Assembly (NCBI GenBank): GCA_023101725.1 | Contig: JALJCO010012684.1 | Span: 1 to 64,000, forward strand | DNA: 64,000 nucleotides | Reading direction: 5' to 3' | Source of the DNA: Atherinomorus stipes | Taxonomy: Eukaryota > Chordata > Actinopteri > Atheriniformes > Atherinidae | Part shown: piece by piece, positions 1 to 12,000 of the stretch | Numbering within the stretch: position 1 is the first letter of the stretch | Layout of the letters: each line of letters begins with the position of its first letter | Position numbers and translations under genes: made by a program | Notes under the pieces: generated by a model | The model's input: only the letters and a program-made list of their open reading frames with translations | Database searches by the model: none | Told to the model about the DNA's origin: nothing

Positions 1-149
1 GATTATGAGTTGTTTATTCAACACACACACTGTTCTTATAATGGTAACATTGTTGTAATGTATGTGTTATTTTTCTAACTAGAAATGTGTTATTTTCTAG
101 CTGTTCTTGCTCAAAAATAGGCTGTTTTAAAGATTTCTTTTTTTCCCAG

Positions 150-385
150 AGTTGGTGCAACTGGAACACAAAATACCTGGTAATGACGTCACCAACTCGC
201 ATCTACTCAGAATCCCGAGACAACTGGAACGCACCATTGAATATGACTGTTACCTGTACGTTACTGCCAGGATGGGGGAAACACCCAACGAACTGACATG
301 CACGGTGATCATCCTGGATTTGAGTCTGCATATCAATGGGTATTCACTCCAGAATGCAAATGTTTACAAAGCACAATTTGGATAA
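150..385 (+). other. Unidentified exon-like open frame at the left edge
   Basis: A pyrimidine-rich tract ending in CCCAG (145-149) is followed by an open frame of about 77 residues (LVQLEHKIPGNDV... to ...VYKAQFG) closed by TAA at 383-385. AATAAA signals follow at 385-390 and 419-424. The frame starts with TTG, not ATG, so if coding it would be a terminal exon rather than a whole gene. Its composition (CYLYVTARMGETPNELTCTVIIL) looks more protein-like than the chance frames nearby, but I do not recognise a family. It could be the 3' exon of an upstream + strand gene, a transposon-encoded remnant, or chance. An opposite-strand frame at 624-860 also looks mildly protein-like and is likewise unrecognised. 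Confidence 0.3.
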
Positions 386-390
386 ATAAA

Positions 391-1605
391 TCTAAGAAGA
401 ATTGTACAATTTTATAAAAATAAAGAATAAGAAACAACTTGAATGATTGGTACTAAAGTTTTAGTAACTTCTTTGTGTTTTAGTCTTTACAGGTATTGTG
501 CATGCAGATACTTTGTGTCCTGGTGCTGGGGATATCTGGGTCGGAAAGTGTGTGTTGTCCTCCTTTTTTATGGTCTTGAGGACCAGGCAGGAGCTTCCAG
601 ATGATGAGGGGCACTATGTGGTTTTATAGATACTGTAGAAACCACTGTTGCCTTGTCTGGTCGTGGATGCTCAGAGTTGGTGGGATGTGGATCTTTTCAA
701 TCTTGTCTAAATATGGTCTTTCATTATGGAAAACCTGTGCAAAGACCAGCTCAATGATGTCATCCATGTAATCTGTAATGACAGACAATAACTTACTTTG
801 TTTGCCAGAAGCATATAGAAAGTTGGTTCTTTTGCACTGCTGTTTATAGTGATGTTGCACTTATTTATTTTTGTGTTGTGTTTACATGCAGCTTTCATGC
901 ATAAGAATTTATCTTTGTTATTGTGGTGTAGAAAAAAAATCATTAAACTATTAAAATTAATATGATTTTAATTTATTGAAATTAATTTAGCATACTAATA
1001 GTGACTAAAGCAGCAAGACTTTTCACAAAAATGCTGTGCCACCAGGTGAAGCCTGATAAAATGAAGAAGAGTGTAACTGTTGGTTTATCTTTTCTGTCAT
1101 ATGGGAGGAAAAGTGTTTAATTCTGATAATTAACCACAACAGATACAATTTTAGATTTCAGTTGGATAGCTGAGAACATTGTGTGGGTGCAGTGGATTCA
1201 GCTAAAATATTCCAAATCCCCAGAACTGAGATGCATGCGTTTCTAGTCTGTCTGGCCTAGAGGGCAGCAAATACCAACAGAGGATAAACTCATACTCTGA
1301 ATACTGTTTGCCAGCTTCCTGACACTCAATATGAGCACTTGCACTGAAACTCAAATCTAGATTTTAGCAAAAACACTTTGAATATCTCCTGTTCTCCATA
1401 AATACATCAAATCAGGCATACTAAGATATTGCTTTGAAATTAGATTAAATGAATGAAAAAATATGTCACTGGTAATCCCCTGAGGGAAATTATAATGCTG
1501 CAGTAGGGTTTTTATTTTATTTCATTTTTGAGTATTTGTTGGTTAGTTGGTTTATTGTTTGTATCTTTACAATTAGTCCATGGAAACAGCAAAGAAAACC
1601 ATGAA
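391..1605. other. AT-rich stretch with no recognised gene
   Basis: No splice-compatible conserved peptide, RNA gene or terminal inverted repeat is seen. A minus-strand frame at 624-860 (MDDIIELVFAQVFHNERPYL...) has ordinary protein-like composition but no recognisable motif; it may be an old transposon fragment. Confidence 0.4.
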
Positions 1606-1624
1606 AATGTGGGTGAATTTGATT

Positions 1625-1860
1625 TCCGATACCGCTTATTCTAATTTAGGGTCATAGGGAAACTGGAGCTCATCCTGGCGCAGCCCAGACACATCACCAG
1701 TCCATCGTAGGGCCAACACGGGGAGACAAATAATCACATTCACTCCTAGACAAAATTTAATGCCCATTTAAGCTAACATGAATGTCTTTTGACAGTGGGA
1801 TGAAGCCGGAGAACCCACGCATACAGGTTGATAAGCACTCGTACTGGACCAGCACCGTCT
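1625..1860 (+). repeat. Interspersed repeat, fish non-LTR-type tail family
   Basis: The stretch carries hallmarks of a widespread teleost repeat: a start near CCGATACCGCTTATTC, then GGAGCTCATCCTGGC, CACCAGTCCATCGTAGGG, and GAAGCCGGAGAACCCACGC. A second copy in the opposite orientation lies at 18468-18600. Relation to a LINE or SINE 3' end is from general knowledge of fish repeats; the exact family is not determined. Confidence 0.65.
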
Positions 1861-1984
1861 CCTCTTTAGTGGAAAAGAGGCCTAAGAGCTTTATATGTGA
1901 GAGGAAAATTGTAAATTCTATTGAAGATTTAACATAGAACCAGTGAAGAGAAGCTATAATTGAAGAAATAGGATTTCTTGTTCA

Positions 1985-3055
1985 TTCCTGTTTCCCTTTG
2001 AATCGGGATGTTTCTAATCTTGGCGTGCAGGTGAAAAAAGGTGGTACTCGAAACCAGTTTTATATAAGTCAAAGGACAGATCCTGGTGCAATGAATTGCT
2101 TCTCACTTCCTAAACAACCATGTGAAAAGACACATCCCGTTGTCATGGAAAAGATGTTCGTCTGTCTGAGAAGGGTCGAATCATTGGCATCAAGCAGAGA
2201 AAACGTCTAAGGAGATGCAGAAACTATTAAAATTGGGTTAGAAATTGTCCAGCGCATTACTATTAACTGGAAGACTAGTGGGGACCCATCATCTTCCAGG
2301 AGGAAATGTGGCCGGAAAAAAATCCTGAATGATCGTGATCTGTATTCACTTCAATGTTTGGTGAGATCAAATCAAAGAGAAACAACAGTAGAACTCAGGG
2401 CTATGTATAATAGTGAAAGTAACAGCATTTCCACACCCACAATGTGAAGGAAACTCAATGGATTGGGAATGAACAGATGTGTAGCCTTGAAGGGATACAA
2501 CACCCACAGAATGATGTGCCTTCATTTTGTTCTCACCTTCATGCTGAGCAAGACTGTGGAGCAATTTTTTTAATATTTCAAATGCAGCCGAAGATCTGAG
2601 ACGTTTTTGTTTTCCCCCAACTTTCATGTAATGGGATTCACCAGTGCTTGAAACAAAAAGGTCCATAAAAGTCCACAAATACTTGGCAATATTCCTCCAT
2701 GCTGCTCCTTCAATGTAATCCAAGTGTCCTGAGTGGGTGGCGTCCATAATTTATTCGAAACAACATCATTTAGTATATTTTTAGGTTAGACAATACAAGT
2801 TTTCTGAAGCATAAGATTGGACTTGGAGAATGGAAGAAGGTCTTGTGGTTGAGGGGTCAGATTTACTCTGTTCAGAGTGATGGGTGCACTGAGCCCATTG
2901 AGAATCTTTGGGATGTACTGGAGAAAGCTGTGTGCAGCGGTCAGACTCTAAATCTTGTGACATTGAGAAGCTTATTGAATAATGCCACAGCAAAGGCATG
3001 CAAAGCTAAAGGTGGTCCAATGAAATAGTGTATGACCTTTTTTGGGGGGGGCAGT
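1985..3055 (+). mobile_element. Tc1/mariner-like transposon relic, split by a MITE
   Basis: The left part (about 1998-2486) has decayed frames of a Tc1-type transposase N-terminus: CFSLPKQPCEKTHPVVMEKM, an HTH-like stretch around SLASSRENV, and a SGDPSSSRRKCGRKKIL linker, with frameshifts. The right part (2830-3030) reads GCTEPIENLWDVLEKAV...LRSLLNN...AKGGPMK, the usual Tc1 C-terminus. It holds the catalytic glutamate of the DD34E triad (PIENLW, Glu codon 2900-2902). The central segment that should carry the two aspartates is missing and a MITE fragment sits there. A sister copy on the minus strand is at 41500-42235 and shares the left-hand part. Non-functional. Confidence 0.85.
2487..2785 (-). 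mobile_element. MITE fragment nested in the Tc1-like relic
   Basis: The edge reads TTGAAGGGATACAACACCCA and continues CAGAATGATGTG, a diverged version of the terminal repeat TTAAAGGAATAGTTCACCCA of the full element at 50082-50784. Its body matches that element in reverse order: GTCCATAAAAGTCCACAAA, CAATATTCCTCCATGCTGC, AATGTAATCCAAGTGTCCTG, ACATCATTTAGTATATTTTT. The distal terminal repeat is lost. It replaces the middle of the transposase frame. Confidence 0.75.
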
Positions 3056-3059
3056 GTAG

Positions 3060-4370
3060 TTGTCCATGTAAACACAGATAGTGTCTTCTTAAGCCTTGTC
3101 TGAATTTAAAAGGAGAAAATTCAGAGACATCATAAACTGACCAGCCGAGTAGTTTGGGTTCATAGACATTTGTAGTTTATCATGACTGGTGTTAAAGTGA
3201 AATAAAAACACACTTGAACACAGATTTCTCCATCAGATTAAGGAAAAACTTCAAACAAATCGTGGTTGCATGTTTTCTTCATTCCCTCTCTCTTCAGTTC
3301 GTTTGTTTATTTGGGCTTTAATCCCAACATGGCTCCTACCTCTATTCAGTATTGCCTTGTCTGCTGCTTTAACAGCAGAACACTCCATCCTCCTGTAAGA
3401 GGATCCCTCCTCCATCCTGTCCTCCTTTCCTCTCCCGTCTCTGCTCACACAGGTGACAGTGAGTAATACACACGAACATTTACAGAGTGATTTATGGGCC
3501 TTCTTTGCAAACAATATTAAAGATGGAGTGGGTGAAAGCAGGGGGAAAAGAGAAAAAATAACAGCAGCATCATCAAGATAGGGGCATGAGGCTGCTTGTA
3601 ATGTACGTATGGACATACTGAGCAGCAGATAAGGTTATACAGTTTCTTTCTTGAGGGCCAAGTTGCCTCCTTTGGGCTCATTTCCCAGTTTTTGCTCATG
3701 CAAGATCTGGCTGTATTTGTGTTTAGTGATGTGGGAGTGTTTGGTGGTGTAGCATGAAAGTGTGCGGCATTCATTTGGGGGGGAAATTAGGAAGATGCAT
3801 ACAAGCCTCTTGGTAAGGACATCCATGAGTAAGGGATATCTGCAGCTCTGAAGGCTGCTGCCTCACAACAGATACTGCATGAGAAGTGTGAATTATTAGA
3901 GTTCATGTAAGAGAAGACCAACCCTGTTTAATAGCATTATCCAAAACATAGCTGGAAGTGACATCAGCCACGTTTCCATGGACACAATCAGTGTTTCCTT
4001 TGCTGTTTCCAGAAAGTCAGACAGTTTTACAACTCTTCTTATGCCAAAATTATTTATTCTGGTAATTTGTGTAATTTGATAGAAGAAATTTTGCAGATGT
4101 AAACATGGGTGTTAAAATGAGGATCCTGACACTATGGCTGCCATTTTCCAAACTGCAGCCTCTGCTAAAGCAGAAACTTGGCTAAAGGTCAAGAAACTCC
4201 AGAGTTGAGTTATAGAGCTGTTGAAAGGATAGAGTCCAGGGTAGATCATCCTGTAAGATACCAAATGGCATTCCTTCTGCTTATTATTCTGTCGTTACTT
4301 CCTCCGGGTGGGTGTGGTTGTTGTGGTTGTCATTTTTATTCATTTCCTCTAACTTGTCCTTTCCCACATC
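3060..4370. other. Intergenic stretch with no recognised feature
   Basis: The short frames on both strands (for example 3251-3616 minus, 3517-3774 minus) overlap each other and lack recognisable motifs. No terminal repeats or RNA genes are seen. Confidence 0.4.
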
Positions 4371-4374
4371 ATAT

Positions 4375-4822
4375 GACGTTTCAACTGTCATGTACAAGTC
4401 ACTGATTAAATCCATCCTCACATTTAATGTCTCATCTTGGTACAGGCACCTCAACAAAAAGGAGAAAACAGAACTTAACCGTGTTGTCAGTCAGGCAGTA
4501 AAATAACCAACTCACCTCAAACATCTCTGCTAAAACTACAGTCGCTTTGTGACCAGGAAAGCCACCCCGATCACTAAGGACCCCTCTTACCCACTCCAGT
4601 TACTCCCCTCAGGAAGGGGACAAAGTCCCACTGGCCCGAAAAAACATACTGTATATAAAAATCCTTCATTCCCTCTGCTATATTCATCCTAAATAATATC
4701 AAATAGACACACTGTTATCTGTTTTTATTCTTTTAAAATGCCTTTTTTTTAAACTCCTGAGCCTGTCAAAGAAGAATTTCAGTCACCACTTGGGACAGAC
4801 AATAAAGTTCTTTCTATCTGAA
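4375..4822 (+). mobile_element. L2-like LINE, 3' end fragment
   Basis: The translation gives the tail of an L2/CR1-type ORF2 in shifted frames: SLIKSILTFNVSSWYRHLNKKEKTELNRVV, then KATPITKDPSYPL and LLPSGRGQSP, the usual end of fish L2 ORF2 (…ITxDPSHPL…LLPSGRR…). A short 3' UTR ends in GACAATAAAGTTCTTTCTATCTG. The frames are broken, so it is a 5'-truncated dead copy. Confidence 0.75.
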
Positions 4823-5462
4823 CCAAAGACTGTCAAAAAATGGACAAAGTATCTGGTCACATTTGAAGAAGGGAAAGTGAAGCCAGTTGGGCTTTCCCAC
4901 CGTCGCCATCTTGCTGTGTCATGTCCGTGTGTCATCACTCTCAGAAACTACTAAAATGGGCAAAGGCAAGGGCAAATGATTGACAGCCAAGCTAACGCTA
5001 ACCGAGCTAGTCCGAAGTGAACAGGAGTGAATGAAGATGGGTGGTTTAAAGGTAAGACACGCTCAAACTTGCTGTTAACCAACTAAAAACCGCCGTTGTG
5101 CAACTCTGCTAGACTGAGGCCTTCCTGGGAGCAAGCAGGGAGCTAACTATTAGCCTTCATGGCTTAAACCAGCATCCGCTCTGCCGCCTGTCAATCAAAA
5201 GGATGCACCCCGAATTATGTGTAATTTTAAGATTAAATGATATCTAAATGGATGAGTTATTATAAAAAATTCACCCCCCTCACCGTTGACATGAAGGTAA
5301 ACTTGACCTATTAAACCTAAAATGATTTCTTTGAACCAGGCTGTAAACATGTTTATGTATGTCTGTGTGAAGTTGGCCTTTTAAACATGGGAGTCTATGG
5401 GGGTTCGCTTTGTTTTGCAGCCAGCCCCTAGTGGATGAAGAAAGAATTACAATTTTGGGTAA
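4823..5462 (+). repeat. Interspersed repeat, copy 1 (ACTGTCAAAAAATGGAC family)
   Basis: It starts with CCAAAGACTGTCAAAAAATG and ends around CCCCTAGTGGATGAAGAAAG. A second copy in opposite orientation lies at 55815-56388. Shared landmarks include the ATTGACAG...GCTAACGCTAA block, GAGGCCTTCCTGGGAGCAAG, TTGACCTATTAAACCTAAAA and AACATGGGAGTCTATGGGGG. No coding frame; superfamily not determined. It directly abuts the L2-like tail. Confidence 0.75.
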
Positions 5463-5483
5463 CAAGGAAGTACAGCTTCACTG

Positions 5484-5961
5484 TAGCCTGGTACACCAGC
5501 CTGACTAATGCCATGTATGAGATACACAGCAAGTCAGTCTAGTTTCCCTCCATTGGAGACTGATTTCCAATGCGAGATGAGAGGCGGGACTGACAGGAGG
5601 AAAGTGAACCAGAGAGAACCAATCAGAGAAACACAGAAGTGACGCAAACGTCTTCTTCTAAGAGGAAAACATGGAGGAAAGCCTTCAGAGCAGCAAATTG
5701 TTGTGGGTTTAAGGGCATTTGCAGCTTATTAAGACATCAAAAAGAGCATCTTTACATAGTCGCTCCTCTGTGGCCGCCATTCTAACTGTTAGAGAAATAA
5801 GTCGCCGAAAAAGACGTGTCGTAAAGTCCAGCCTCCCCCGCTGTGATTGGTCCGGTCAATTTTTTTTTACCAGAGTGGAAATCACTTCCCAGTGGAAGGA
5901 ACCCAGACTGACACGCCGTGTATCTCATACATGGCGTTAATCAGGCTGGTGTACCAGGCTA
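5484..5961. mobile_element. 478-bp MITE with 43-bp-class terminal inverted repeats
   Basis: The left end TAGCCTGGTACACCAGCCTG (continuing ACTAATGCCATGTATGAGATACAC) is mirrored at the right end GTGTATCTCATACATGGCG...CAGGCTGGTGTACCAGGCTA, with only a few mismatches. No transposase is inside, only a non-coding GC-moderate body. Flanks share CACTG-like sequence, but an exact target duplication could not be fixed. Non-autonomous DNA transposon, superfamily open. Confidence 0.85.
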
Positions 5962-7982
5962 ACCTCACTGTTCTCCAGCGGAGTTTGCCCCTTGATCTGA
6001 ACAAATCAGCTGTGAGTTTTAAGGTCACAAACTTTTGTCATGTTGCGCTGAAGATTGTGAAGTCTGAATGATTAAAAAATACAGATAAAAATCACAATGC
6101 ATTTAGTACGTCTGCTGCAATGAATATGCAATATGGGGCGTTTACACACAAATGTTCGTGTATTGGGAGGAGAAAATGTAAATATATTAATTTAGCACTC
6201 GCAAAGTGATTAATCAACCGTGAGATGAATTGTCCTGTTGGTTTTTTGCATGTATTTGTAATATGTCTGAACAGCAGGTGCAAACTTGCAAACTTTGTAC
6301 ACAAATAGCGTCAGCCTCTTGGGCGGACGATGCTGGACACACAAATCTGATATAAAATCATTTTCTTGAGCAGTGAGAGCAACATATACAGTTCTCATTG
6401 CTGAATTAAACAACAATCACCACAGAAAAACACCCCTATCTGAAACAGGTGTTGAATGTACAAATAGAAAATCTGAATTTAAAATTTTTTTGTTTGTTTG
6501 TTTCTTTAATTCAACTTAAAACAGATTTTTCTTTTTCTTTCTCTGATAAAATCAGAAAAAAGCTGAAGGATTTATTTCTTGCAAATTCTTTTTAAATTTT
6601 GTGAATGCAATTCACTTCTATTATTTAGATACCAAAAATAAAATACGAAAAGTAAACAAAAGCTAGGTTAATAGAAAGATCCAATTGTGGGTAGAAATAA
6701 AAATATATATATGGACTATTCAAAATATATATTTGAATTCTGAATGGCTTGTTGTTACGGGTAAAAGAAATAGAAAAATGTTTTGGTTTTTTTAGTCTAG
6801 AATTTCAGCCCTGTAAAGAAAAAAGTACTGTAGCAGTCTTTTATCGTTGCTATAATAATATAAATAAACATAAATCCCTTGAGTTTAAGACCAGAGTTGC
6901 TCCTCATCGCCAAATATCAATATAATCTGCTTTCATTTAAAAGAAAAAACCTATGATTAACGATCAGCCTCACCACAGTGTGTGTGAGTGTGTTAAATGC
7001 GTTTTCAGTTATCACCACTGAACATAAGTGCTGTCTTAGAAACATTACTGACTAAGAGGATGAAGGCTTCGGCTTCCATCTTCGGTTTATTCCAAATATC
7101 TTGATTGAAATCAAATCTGTTTCTCATTCTGCTCTCACCACTATGTGTCCACATAAACGGCCCATACTATCTGAAAACGGGAGAATAAACCCTCAGGGGG
7201 GGCTGTGGCATTCAGTACCACACCGCTGAGCTGAGGACTGCTGAGTGGACTGAACTGAGATCTCGGGTGACACGGTCGTTAAGCAGTGAGCCGCGTGGAA
7301 TTGACTCAGCCATACTGAGGTAGCGTGAACAATTACAGTAAAATGGGGGCTTACGTAGAAAAGGCCTACAGCATCTCAAAGAACACTCCTGAAAGCAGAC
7401 GTCACAACAAGATTTAATATTCTTTTTTATTTTTGATTTGCTCTAATCATTGTTTGGATTATTAAAGAAAAGGAAAATATTAAAACCACATTAAAGAAAT
7501 GACTATGTTTATAATATGTATTTATGAATACATTTTGTGCTTTTTGTTGACTTTGTGCAACCGGTTTCTAGCTCGGCTCATATTTATGAGCTTTATATGA
7601 AGAGATCACAACCAGCTGAACAGTCTGATGCTCTTTGCTGACATGGATGATGTCAGTGCTGTTGAAAATTGGTTCATTGAAAATCAGAAGCATGGTCCCT
7701 CTGTTCCTCCCTGCGATTTTCCAATTTTCCTCATTCCTTCCACCAGTTTCTCCACTTCCAGTTCTCTCCTTTCATGTGTCAATCAGCTGAACACAAACAG
7801 ACGGCTGAGTGAATGAGACAGTTGCTGTGGAGGAAAAACTGTGTGACCACAATAGACTCTAATTCATTTGTATTGAACAGCCTTGATTCCTTTATTGGTT
7901 GAAATAGAGGGCACAAAGATGTATAAGAAATAAAACCATTGCTTCAGATAGTCACTATTGACTTTTTTTTTTTTAAATGAAT
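5962..7982. other. AT-rich intergenic stretch
   Basis: No convincing gene. Poly-T and A-rich tracts (6475-6620) and chance frames only. No paired terminal repeats noticed. Confidence 0.4.
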
Positions 7983-8532
7983 TTAAAGGTACAGTATATA
8001 AGAATTACTGACATCTAGTGGTAAAGATGGGTGTTTGACAGAAAATATGTTTTTTTTCATATAACCTCATATTTCAAGCACTGTTGTGAATGTATGGTGG
8101 CTGTTAGTGGCCAGAATTCTCCCAGACATAAAGATGTTTTCATCTGTGAGTGTATCCACTGGTCTCAGATGTAGCCTTGACTGTACTATGAGTAACTACT
8201 TTTAATTACTTTTAAGGTATTACTTATTCCAAACAGTGCTCTAACTCCCTTTAAACAAAGTTGTTACAGCAGTTTTAAAGTTCAGAGGGTTCTGACTTCA
8301 CAAGCATTGTTTTGTCCATTCAGGGACACCGTAGTAAAAATGGTGGAACAAATATGGCAGCCTCCATATGTGCACCGCCAATCAAGTAGACATAAATGAC
8401 TCATTCTAAGAAAATAAACATATAACAGCTACTCTAGTACAGTGATTACACATTAATAGAAACACAGTTTTGAATTCTATATCACATTTCTCTGCAATTG
8501 ACCTTAGATTTTTTTACATACTGTACCTTTAA
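7983..8532 (+). mobile_element. MITE family A, copy 1 (TTAAAGGTACAGTAT ends)
   Basis: The element runs from TTAAAGGTACAGTATATAAG to ACATACTGTACCTTTAA, giving inverted ends with TTAA at both outer edges (7983-7986, 8529-8532). The body contains CTGACATCTAGTGGTAAAGA, TCTCCCAGACATAAAGATG and AATATGGCAGCCTCCAT. It is about 550 bp and non-coding. Copies occur at 32946-33492 (same orientation) and 28260-29720 (opposite, interrupted). TTAA edges suggest piggyBac-type mobilisation, but this is inference. Confidence 0.88.
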
Positions 8533-10090
8533 GGTTTCTCTACACCATATATTCTATTCATAAAGACACAAAGAAAAATGTCAACATTAAATGGTGAAAG
8601 ATAGACATTTCACATTTTCATAAATGTAAAATGTTAATTGAAATTAATTTAATAATGTAATTCTGTTAATAAGGTTACCTAAAACTGTTAATAAAGTTTA
8701 TTAACACTTTATTTATAAATTGTTAAAGTTTAAAACTGCAGTATTAAATGGCAGAACAAAGTGAATAACACTAAAGTGCACCATTTTTAAGTCTGTTCTG
8801 TTAAATTTGGTGGGTAGGTGGCAGCCATTGATGCAAAATTTCCCTTTAAAAAAAAAAAAATCTGCATTATTACAACTATACTAATGAAAAATGCGATCTG
8901 TCCAAACAAATATCAAGAGAAACTGGTTAATGCAGCCAGGCAACAATCCAAAGCTTATCATGTCCCAGAATGATTTTTGATGCACAAGAACCTGAACTAA
9001 ACTAAACAATATGTAAAAGCGATGACATCCCAGAATACTTTGATTAAAATTCAGAATATTAAAGACAAACAAGAAAAAAATTTGTAAAAAGCAGCGGATC
9101 ATTCAGATGTAACAAGGACGTGTACAGACATGGTTATCTGTTGCCTGGGTAACAGCCCATTTATATTCTCTGCTTGAACTGCCCCTCCAGATTGTACATT
9201 TATGTACAGTAACAAATCCACAGTGGCTTTTATTTTTAGCTTCATTAGGAAATCAAGGTTTTGCGATCGTTGCCTGGTTATTTGCACCACCACCTAGCCA
9301 TCAGACTCACATGGGGATTTCATTTCACTCACCTCATCGACGCACTGCATCTTCAAAGGATGCTGAACATGTTTGGACACAGCAGGCAATACGCTTCACA
9401 GACTCTCAAAGGTTCAAAATGTAAAGTGAGAAGAAAATTTATTCTATGGTGTGCCATTTTCCCCTTTAGCCATGGCTCCACGAGGATGTTCATCTCGATG
9501 ATGTCCATCCATGGGACCAGACTGCAGGCTGCTTTACAGAGATCAGAGCCATCTAAGAGAAAAATGGAAACAATTTTCTATTTTATGAACACATTTTCTA
9601 TCACTGATTTGTTTTCCTACTGAACTTTTTAAGTACAATTTGAGAACAAATTTTATTCGTGTGAAGATATTGGTGAATGAAGCCTAAAGTTCTGATTCCA
9701 CTAATTTGACATGATATAACCAGATGCATCTAAATGTGAGAGGGAGTGTGAGCATGACGGGCATCACACAGGTTCACGAGGATCACGATAGCTGAGTGTG
9801 AGGATGCTTTTATCCAACAACCTGCCGTTTTTCAGGTTAGTGCAGTCTGTTCTTTTATTTCACAACTGAAATTAGAAATACAAAAACATTCAATGAAAAT
9901 TCATTTGAAGACAAACGCAGGACTGAATAGGATATTCATGATTAAAATTTCAAAATTTTCCGCAGTGAATTTTGTCCTGGGTTAAGTACATATATGGAGT
10001 GAATGATGTGAATGAGGATGAATATATGAGATGAATCTCCTCCCTCATGTCCTTTCCCTCCTCGGGGGAGGGGAGATATATATTTTTCTT
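8533..10090. other. Intergenic stretch with no recognised gene
   Basis: The longest frame (9261-9623 plus) has no recognisable domain and low plausibility. No RNA gene or element ends identified. Confidence 0.4.
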
Positions 10091-10091
10091 G

Positions 10092-10095
<4 letters not shown>

Positions 10096-10136
<41 letters not shown>

Positions 10137-10250
10137 AAGAAGACCACAAGAAAAAAGGAGGGGGGAGGAAAGAAAGGAGAGAAAAAAGAAGAGAGGCGGC
10201 GCGGGGTCCGGGAAACGAGCAAGGAAGGGGAGGGGAGGAGGAAAGAAGTA
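10096..10250. repeat. Poly-A run followed by purine-rich low-complexity tract
   Basis: A run of about 38 A at 10097-10133 passes into an irregular A/G tract with GC-rich words (GGCGGCGCGGGG at 10195-10206). Apparent Phe-rich or Lys-rich frames here are artefacts of the run. The tract resembles homopolymer-damaged sequence. Confidence 0.7.
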
Positions 10251-11390
10251 AATTTTATATCATTTTTCTTTTCCTTTAGTGATGCTTTAGCTCATCTGAT
10301 TACCAACCCCTCTAACAAACAGAGGGAGGGGGGAGGGTAGTGCCAGGAGGATAGGAGAAACAAAAAAAGGCAACGGAGAGACGTGGGTGGGCTCGTTCTT
10401 TTTGGGTTTTAATGCTTCAACACCCATTAGCATTAAAAACCTGGACATGCATGTTTATTCTTTCACAATTCCTGCCTCTAGTCCCTTTAAATGTCTGGAC
10501 ATCCCTGTGCTGTATGTGACAACTAGGCCCTGTCCCATTACCTGAAGGGGTCAAGTGCATAGTGTGTCAGCATCCTCGCTGACTGCGCTGAAGAATGTTG
10601 TCCACAATTCATTGCTGACATTTTGAACCATAAAGACGGAAAAGGCCATGTTTGGCGATTGAGCTGCCTGTGGTGAAAAAATGTCTTTTGAAATGTAAAT
10701 ATTGAAATACTTCACCTTTTACTATGCTGTATGTGAAATAATTACCGATATTCTGTTTTCGCTATGCGATGTTGAGCTTTGTGCAGCTAGACAGATAGTT
10801 AACAGCTTGACACAGGGGAACTCCAGGAATGTTTTTGAGGATCGATGTTTTCCCTTTTCTTCTCTTTTCTTCCTCACTTTTATTTGTCTTTTCCCATGCA
10901 CATTTTTTGTAAGACTGAAAGAGTGAACAGAAAATAAAAATTACAAAATGTAACATCTCTTGTGTCTTTCATCCCATAAAAGACTGAACTGCACAGCATC
11001 TCAGTAATATTACACTGTTTTCTCCGTATCATGACATTTATATAGCAAACACCAATAAGGCTGAAACCCAGCACTGAGGCTGCGCCTGCGCAGGTCAAAC
11101 ATGAGGTAAGCAAAGACTGATTTACCGCGGCGCAATGTGAGTAAATTGATGCGGTCATAAACGTCATAGAATGTGTTACAGGAACTAAACATACACATTA
11201 CACCGTAAACTGCAACAATGTGTAATTACTTACAGACAAAGATCTGACCAGGCTCTGTGATGAAGCGAAAAAAATGAAATTAAAAATACTTTGTTTATCC
11301 CAGAAGGGAAATTCAACATTGTAAAAAGCTCACTCTTTTTTTTTCTTCTTTTTTTTTTCTGTAATGTAGCAAACTTGTGTCTGATTTCCG
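10251..11390. other. Intergenic stretch with a possible LINE-tail scrap
   Basis: Around 11284-11325 the words AATACTTTGTTTATCCCAGA and GGGAAATTCAACATT resemble the common fish LINE/SINE tail (CTTTATTGATCCC...GGGAAATTC). Nothing else is recognised; no gene. Confidence 0.35.
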
Positions 11391-11750
11391 TAGGCCCAAT
11401 CCCAAACTGCCCCCTGCACACTACCCCTAAACTATCGAGTGTCACTCCCAGTGAAGTCCCACTCGCAGCTGTAGAGGCGCTTTGATTGCAGGTGGAGGGT
11501 GTTGATGAGAACGAGACGCCCTCTTCCCTCCTCTGGAAAAGGAAAGCAGTCATCGCCGTGTCAACACAAACACACCCGTGTCAAATAAATCTGTGTGGAA
11601 ATACTAACTCACACTCGTGTGAAGAACAAGGTTATATTTTAAATAAATAATAATAATCATGATCCTAAACAATTAAATAAATGAAAAAGATTATTATTAT
11701 CACTACTAATAGGCCTGATAATTATGACTAGGAATACTACTAATTATCAT

Positions 11751-11761
<11 letters not shown>

Positions 11762-11792
<31 letters not shown>
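11762..11792. repeat. (ATT)n microsatellite
   Basis: About ten ATT units, flanked by imperfect ATC/ATT units; likely length-polymorphic. Confidence 0.9.
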
Positions 11793-11793
<1 letters not shown>

Positions 11794-12000
11794 CATTGTG
11801 CCAATAAGAGGATTATAATCCTCTTTTCTGCTTAAACATTCCCTTCGATGAGCGCCAGTGGTTTCAAGGATACCTACAGCGCACCTGTCATCGCTTTTTT
11901 CCCCCATAAAACAACTCCATTCATGTTTTTCTGTCAGTACTGACAAACATGCAGAACATGTGCGGACACGTGCACTGATGCAGACTCGCTGATTAAAGGC

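Noticed and set aside
5484..5961. 8-bp target duplication for this MITE
   Set aside because: The flanks share CACTG but do not give an exact duplication at consistent positions, so the superfamily was left open.
5719..6071. Open frames across the right half of the 5484-5961 MITE
   Set aside because: They cross the MITE terminus into unrelated DNA and have no motif.
9261..9623. 120-codon plus-strand frame
   Set aside because: No recognisable domain, no splice or promoter support; treated as chance.
10047..10340. Lys/Arg-rich plus-strand frame and Phe-rich minus-strand frame
   Set aside because: Produced by poly-A and purine-rich low-complexity sequence.
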